A stretch of DNA of 64,000 nucleotides from Piscicola geometra. Taxonomy: Eukaryota > Annelida > Clitellata > Hirudinida > Piscicolidae. Location of the stretch: NCBI GenBank assembly GCA_943735955.1, contig OX030961.1, positions 445,001 through 509,000 of the forward strand, given 5' to 3'. Position 1 is the first letter of the stretch. Each line of letters begins with the position of its first letter. The notes beneath the pieces are model-generated. The model made no database searches. It was given only the letters and a program-made list of their open reading frames with translations, and had not been told where the DNA came from. Position numbers and translations under genes: made by a program. Shown piece after piece: positions 58,201 through 64,000 of this stretch.

Positions 58201-61200
58201 GGGATAAAGTGGAAAGAGGAAGTGAGGATGCAAGAGAGAGTGGGAGTGGGCATAAAGTGGAAAGAGGAAGTGAGGATGCAAGAGAGAGTGGGAGTGGGGA
58301 TAAAGTGGAAAGAGGAAGTGAGGATGCAAGAGAGAGTGGGAGTGGGGATAAAGTGGAAAGAGGAAGTGAGGATGCAAGAGAGAGTGGGAGTGGGCATAAA
58401 GTGGAAAGAGGAAGTGAGGATGCAAGAGAGAGTGGGAGTGGGCATAAAGTGGAAAGAGGAAGTGAGGATGCAAGAGAGAGTGGGAGTGGGCATAAAGTGG
58501 ATAGAGGAAGTGAGGATGCAAGAGAGAGTGGGAGTGAGGATGAAGTGGAAAGAGGAAGTGAGGATGCAAGAGAGAGTGGGAGTGAGGATAAAGTGGAAAG
58601 AGGAAGTGAGGATGCAAGAGAGAGTGGGAGTGGGGATAAAGTGGAAAGAGGAAGTGAGGATGCAAGAGAGAGTGGGAGTGGGCATAAAGTGGAAAGAGGA
58701 AGTGAGGATGCAAGAGAGAGTGGGAGTGGGGATAAAGTGGAAAGAGGAAGTGAGGATGCAAGAGAGAGTGGGAGTGGGCATAAAGTGGAAAGAGGAAGTG
58801 AGGATGCAAGAGAGAGTGGGAGTGGGCATAAAGTGGAAAGAGGAAGTGGGGATGCAAGAGAGAGTGGGAGTGGGCATAAAGTGGAAAGAGGAAGTGAGGA
58901 TGCAAGAGAGAGTGGGAGTGGGCATAAAGTGGAAAGAGGAAGTGAGAATGCAAGAGAGAGTGGGAGTGGGCATAAAGTGGAAAGAGGAAGTGAGGATGCA
59001 AGAGAGAGTGGGAGTTGGGATAAAGTGGAAAGAGGAAGTGAGGATGCAAGAGAGAGTGGGAGTGGGGATAAAGTGGAAAGAGGAAGTGAGGATGCAAGAG
59101 AGAGTGGGAGTGGGGATAAAGTGGAAAGAGGAAGTGAGGATGCAAGAGAGAGTGGGAGTGGGCATAAAGTGGAAAGAGGAAGTGAGGATGCAAGAGAGAG
59201 TGGGAGTGGGGATAAAGTGGAAAGAGGAAGTGAGGATGCAAGAGAGAGTGGGAGTGGGGATAAAGTGGAAAGAGGAAGTGAGGATGCAAGAGAGAGTGGG
59301 AGTGGGCATAAAGTGGAAAGAGGAAGTGAGGATGCAAGAGAGAGTGGGAGTGGGGATAAAGTGGAAAGAGGAAGTGAGGATGCAAGAGAGAGTGGGAGTG
59401 GGCATAAAGTGGAAAGAGGAAGTGAGGATGCAAGAGAGAGTGGGAGTGGGGATAAAGTGGAAAGAGGAAGTGAGGATGCAAGAGAGAGTGGGAGTGGGGA
59501 TAAAGTGGAAAGAGGAAGTGAGGATGCAAGAGAGAGTGGGAGTGGGCATAAAGTGGAAAGAGGAAGTGAGGATGCAAGAGAGAGTGGGAGTGGGGATAAA
59601 GTGGAAAGAGGAAGTGAGGATGCAAGAGAGAGTGGGAGTGGGGATAAAGTGGAAAGAGGAAGTGGGGATACAAGAGAGAGTGGGAGTGGGCATAAAGTGG
59701 AAAGAGGAAGTGAGGATGCAAGAGAGAGTGGGAGTGGGGATAAAGTGGAAAGAGGAAGTGAGGATGCAAGAGAGAGTGGGAGTGGGGATAAAGTGGAAAG
59801 AGGAAGTGAGGATGCAAGAGAGAGTGGGAGTGGGGATAAAGTGGAAAGAGGAAGTGAGGATGCAAGAGAGAGTGGGAGTGGGGATAAAGCGGAAAGAGGA
59901 AGTGAGGATGCAAGAGAGAGTGGGAGTGGGCATAAAGTGGAAAGAGGAAGTGAGGGTGCATGAGAGAGTGGGAGTGGGCATAAAGTGGAAAGAGGAAGTG
60001 AGGATGCAAGAGAGAGTGGGAGTGGGGATAAAGTGGAAAGAGGAAGTGAGGATGCAAGAGAGAGTGAGAGTGGGCATAAAGTGGAAAGAGGAAGTGAGGA
60101 TGCAAGAGAGGGTGGGAGTGGGGATAAAGTGGAAAGAGGAAGTGAGGATGCAAGAGAGAGTGGGAGTGGGGATAAAGTGGAAAGAGGAAGTGAGGATGCA
60201 AGAGAGAGTGGGAGTGGGCATAAAGTGGGAAGAGGAAGTGAGGATGCAAGAGAGAGTGGGAGTGGGCATAAAGTGGAAAGAGGAAGTGAGGATGCAAGAG
60301 AGAGTGGGAGTGGGGATGAAGTGGAAAGAGGAAGTGAGGATGCAAGAGAGAGTGGGAGTGGGCATAAAGTGGAAAGAGGAAGTGAGGATGCAAGAGAGAG
60401 TGGGAGTGGGGATAAAGTGGAAAGAGGAAGTGGGGATACAAGAGAGAGTGGGAGTGGGGATAAAGTGGAAAGAGGAAGTGAGGATGCAAGAGAGAGTGGG
60501 AGTGGGCATAAAGTGGAAAGAGGAAGTGAGGATGCAAGAGAGAGTGGGAGTGGGGATAAAGTGGAAAGAGGAAGTGGGGATACAAGAGAGAGTGGGAGTG
60601 GGGATAAAGTGGAAAGAGGAAGTGAGGATGCAAGAGAGAGTGGGAGTGGGCATAAAGTGGAAAGAGGAAGTGAGGATGCAAGAGAGAGTGGGAGTGGGGA
60701 TAAAGTGGAAAGAGGAAGTGGGGATACAAGAGAGAGTGGGAGTGGGCATAAAGTGGAAAGAGGAAGTGAGGATGCAAGAGAGAGTGGGAGTGGGGATAAA
60801 GTGGAAAGAGGAAGTGGGGATACAAGAGAGAGTGGGAGTGGGGATAAAGTGGAAAGAGGAAGTGAGGATGCAAGAGAGAGTGGGAGTGGGCATAAAGTGG
60901 AAAGAGGAAGTGAGGATGCAAGAGAGGGTGGGAGTGGGGATAAAGTGGAAAGAGGAAGTGAGGATGCAAGAGAGAGTGGGAGTGGGGATAAAGTGGAAAG
61001 AGGAAGTGAGGATGCAAGAGAGAGTGGGAGTGGGCATAAAGTGGAAAGAGGAAGTGAGGATGCAAGAGAGAGTGGGAGTGGGGATAAAGTGGAAAGAGGA
61101 AGTGAGGATGCAAGAGAGAGTGGGAGTGGGCATAAAGTGGAAAGAGGAAGTGAGGATGCAAGAGAGAGTGGGAGTGGGGATAAAGTGGAAAGAGGAAGTG

Positions 61201-62990
61201 AGGATGCAAGAGAGAGTGGGAGTGGGCATAAAGTGGAAAGAGGAAGTGAGGATGCAAGAGAGAGTGGGAGTGGGGATAAAGTGGAAAGAGGAAGTGAGGA
61301 TGCAAGAGAGAGTGGGAGTGGGGATAAAGTGGAAAGAGGAAGTGAGGATGCAAGAGAGAGTGGGAGTGGGGATAAAGTGGAAAGAGGAAGTGAGGATGCA
61401 AGAGAGAGTGGGAGTGGGGATAAAGTGGAAAGAGGAAGTGAGGATGCAAGAGAGAGTGGGAGTGGGCATAAAGTGGAAAGAGGAAGTGAGGATGCAAGAG
61501 AGAGTGGGAGTGGGGATAAAGTGGAAAGAGGAAGTGAGGATGCAAGAGAGAGTGGGAGTGGGGATAAAGTGGAAAGAGGAAGTGAGGATGCAAGAGAGGG
61601 TGGGAGTGGGGATAAAGTGGAAAGAGGAAGTGAGGATGCAAGAGAGAGTGGGAGTGGGGATAAAGTGGAAAGAGGAAGTGAGGATGCAAGAGAGAGTGGG
61701 AGTGGGGATAAAGTGGAAAGAGGAAGTGAGGATGCAAGAGAGAGTGGGAGTGGGGATAAAGTGGAAAGAGGAAGTGAGGATGCAAGAGAGAGTGGGAGTG
61801 GGGATAAAGTGGAAAGAGGAAGTGAGGATGCAAGAGAGGGTGGGAGTGGGGATAAAGTGGAAAGAGGAAGTGAGGATGCAAGAGAGAGTGGGAGTGGGGA
61901 TAAAGTGGAAAGAGGAAGTGAGGATGCAAGAGAGAGTGGGAGTGGGGATAAAGTGGAAAGAGGAAGTGAGGATGCAAGAGAGAGTGGGAGTGGGCATAAA
62001 GTGGAAAGAGGAAGTGAGGATGCAAGAGAGAATGGGAGTGGGGATAAAGTGGAAAGAGGAAGTGAGGATGCAAGAGAGAGTGGGAGTGGGCATAAAGTGG
62101 AAAGAGGAAGTGAGGATGCAAGAGAGAGTGGGAGTGGGGATAAAGTGGAAAGAGGAAGTGAGGATGCAAGAGAGAGTGGGAGTGGGGATAAAGTGGAAAG
62201 AGGAAGTGAGGATGCAAGAGAGAGTGGGAGTGGGCATAAAGTGGAAAGAGGAAGTGAGGATGCAAGAGAGAGTGGGAGTGGGCATAAAGTGGAAAGAGGA
62301 AGTGAGGATGCAAGAGAGAGTGGGAGTGGGCATAAAGTGGATAGAGGAAGTGAGGATGCAAGAGAGAGTGGGAGTGAGGATGAAGTGGAAAGAGGAAGTG
62401 AGGATGCAAGAGAGAGTGGGAGTGAGGATAAAGTGGAAAGAGGAAGTGAGGATGCAAGAGAGAGTGGGAGTGGGGATAAAGTGGAAAGAGGAAGTGAGGA
62501 TGCAAGAGAGAGTGGGAGTGGGCATAAAGTGGAAAGAGGAAGTGAGGATGCAAGAGAGAGTGGGAGTGGGGATAAAGTGGAAAGAGGAAGTGAGGATGCA
62601 AGAGAGAGTGGGAGTTGGCATAAAGTGGAAAGAGGAAGTGAGGATGCAAGAGAGAGTGGGAGTGGGCATAAAGTGGAAAGAGGAAGTGGGGATGCAAGAG
62701 AGAGTGGGAGTGGGCATAAAGTGGAAAGAGGAAGTGAGGATGCAAGAGAGAGTGGGAGTGGGCATAAAGTGGAAAGAGGAAGTGAGAATGCAAGAGAGAG
62801 TGGGAGTGGGCATAAAGTGGAAAGAGGAAGTGAGGATGCAAGAGAGAGTGGGAGTTGGGATAAAGTGGAAAGAGGAAGTGAGGATGCAAGAGAGAGTGGG
62901 AGTGGGCATAAAGTGGAAAGAGGAAGTGAGGATGCAAGAGAGAGTGGGAGTGGGGATAAAGTGGAAAGAGGAAGTGAGGATGCATGAGAG
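55202..62990. repeat. 20-unit and 99-unit higher-order repeats in the 48-bp array
   Basis: The rare gaggaagcaagagagaatgg unit is at 57217 and 58177 (960 bp, 20 units) and a relative is 3,840 bp (80 units) further on. The gggtgcatgagag unit at 55202 returns near 59953 and the gataaagcgg unit near 55131 returns near 59883, both about 4,752 bp (99 units). Confidence 0.82.
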
Positions 62991-64000
62991 AGTGGGAGTG
63001 GGCATAAAGTGGAAAGAGGAAGTGAGGATGCAAGAGAGAGTGGGAGTGGGGATAAAGTGGAAAGAGGAAGTGGGGATACAAGAGAGAGTGGGAGTGGGGA
63101 TAAAGTGGAAAGAGGAAGTGAGGATGCAAGAGAGAGTGGGAGTGGGCATAAAGTGGAAAGAGGAAGTGAGGATGCAAGAGAGAGTGGGAGTGGGGATAAA
63201 GTGGAAAGAGGAAGTGGGGATACAAGAGAGAGTGGGAGTGGGCATAAAGTGGAAAGAGGAAGTGAGGATGCAAGAGAGAGTGGGAGTGGGGATAAAGTGG
63301 AAAGAGGAAGTGGGGATACAAGAGAGAGTGGGAGTGGGGATAAAGTGGAAAGAGGAAGTGAGGATGCAAGAGAGAGTGGGAGTGGGCATAAAGTGGAAAG
63401 AGGAAGTGAGGATGCAAGAGAGGGTGGGAGTGGGGATAAAGTGGAAAGAGGAAGTGAGGATGCAAGAGAGAGTGGGAGTGGGGATAAAGTGGAAAGAGGA
63501 AGTGAGGATGCAAGAGAGAGTGGGAGTGGGCATAAAGTGGAAAGAGGAAGTGAGGATGCAAGAGAGAGTGGGAGTGGGGATAAAGTGGAAAGAGGAAGTG
63601 AGGATGCAAGAGAGAGTGGGAGTGGGGATAAAGTGGAAAGAGGAAGTGAGGATGCAAGAGAGAGTGGGAGTGGGGATAAAGTGGAAAGAGGAAGTGAGGA
63701 TGCAAGAGAGAGTGGGAGTGGGGATAAAGTGGAAAGAGGAAGTGAGGATGCAAGAGAGAGTGGGAGTGGGCATAAAGTGGAAAGAGGAAGTGAGGATGCA
63801 AGAGAGAGTGGGAGTGGGGATAAAGTGGAAAGAGGAAGTGAGGATGCAAGAGAGAGTGGGAGTGGGGATAAAGTGGAAAGAGGAAGTGAGGATGCAAGAG
63901 AGGGTGGGAGTGGGGATAAAGTGGAAAGAGGAAGTGAGGATGCAAGAGAGAGTGGGAGTGGGGATAAAGTGGAAAGAGGAAGTGAGGATGCAAGAGAGAG

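Larger units (their letters stand above)
32335..64000. repeat. 48-bp satellite array, about 660 units, continues beyond the window
   Basis: Units such as aaagaggaagtgaggatgca followed by agagagagtgggagtggg and gataaagtgg. Phase is kept exactly from 32341 to 63781 (655 x 48 bp), so no net indel. The plus strand is about 85% purine. The commonest variant is a two-state choice, gggcat or ggggat, near the unit end. As 48 is divisible by three and the minus strand has few ways to form stops, its frames stay open for over 10,000 codons; I treat these as non-coding. If BLTP1 continues right, the array is in its intron. Confidence 0.96.

Noticed and set aside
32337..62987. Plus-strand DKVERGSEDARESGSG repeat protein
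   Set aside because: It is broken by about a dozen gcatgag (TGA) units and a gttag at 45358, with no flanking coding domain. It is better explained as a satellite.
32307..63993. Open frames of over 10,000 codons on the minus strand in the 48-bp array
   Set aside because: The unit is a multiple of three and the pyrimidine-rich strand can hardly form stops, so all three frames are open. The array leaves the window, and no flanking domain or start is seen.
32335..64000. CRISPR array
   Set aside because: Units are contiguous without unique spacers, and the locus is eukaryotic.

Overview
This is nuclear DNA from an invertebrate animal that I cannot place further. The evidence is a many-exon gene on the minus strand with GT-AG introns, a CR1/L2-like LINE, a tRNA-derived SINE, foldback and miniature inverted-repeat elements, and a very heavy tandem-repeat load. 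About 45 kb of the 64 kb is three long satellite or minisatellite arrays.

The only gene I can name lies on the minus strand from about 25.6 kb down to 3.3 kb. I rebuilt 20 consecutive internal exons (about 4.97 kb of coding sequence, 1,656 codons). Splice phases agree at every one of the 19 junctions. Translations match, in order, segments I recall from human BLTP1 (KIAA1109; Drosophila tweek, yeast Csf1, worm LPD-3), the giant bridge-like lipid transfer protein of ER contact sites. Examples are SVTQHVNMSLLRLVHQF, NLLSTASPSILAWM, SKFNKTSWESKYLQDEPS and PKCWENLYHLLNLY. The exons cover the middle of the protein; the 5' part should lie to the right of the window and the 3' part to the left.

Layout: 1-300 flank with a (GT)n tract; 302-3190 a 33-bp minisatellite in the intron after the last exon seen; 3277-7427 eight exons separated by short introns full of GAGT, GT and AT repeats; 7425-17322 a 44-bp array of 225 units that fills one intron; 17386-25569 twelve exons whose introns are mostly trinucleotide or short-minisatellite DNA; 25638-30430 a mobile-element nest (inverted-repeat element, LINE, and a foldback element inserted in the LINE with a 10-bp target duplication); 30431-32334 mostly unique AT-rich DNA with a possible Asn-rich coding remnant on the plus strand; 32335-64000 one 48-bp satellite (about 660 units) that leaves the window.

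The most unusual observation is the 44-bp array. Every unit carries a complete copy of the intron's 3' splice site, the last unit supplies the real acceptor, and the sense strand has no GT dinucleotide and no stop in any frame. Use of an acceptor three units upstream would therefore add an in-frame 44-residue block. The 48-bp array lacks AG altogether and almost lacks GT in the same sense. Both arrays show no net indel over 9.9 and 31 kb. Both also carry long higher-order duplications.
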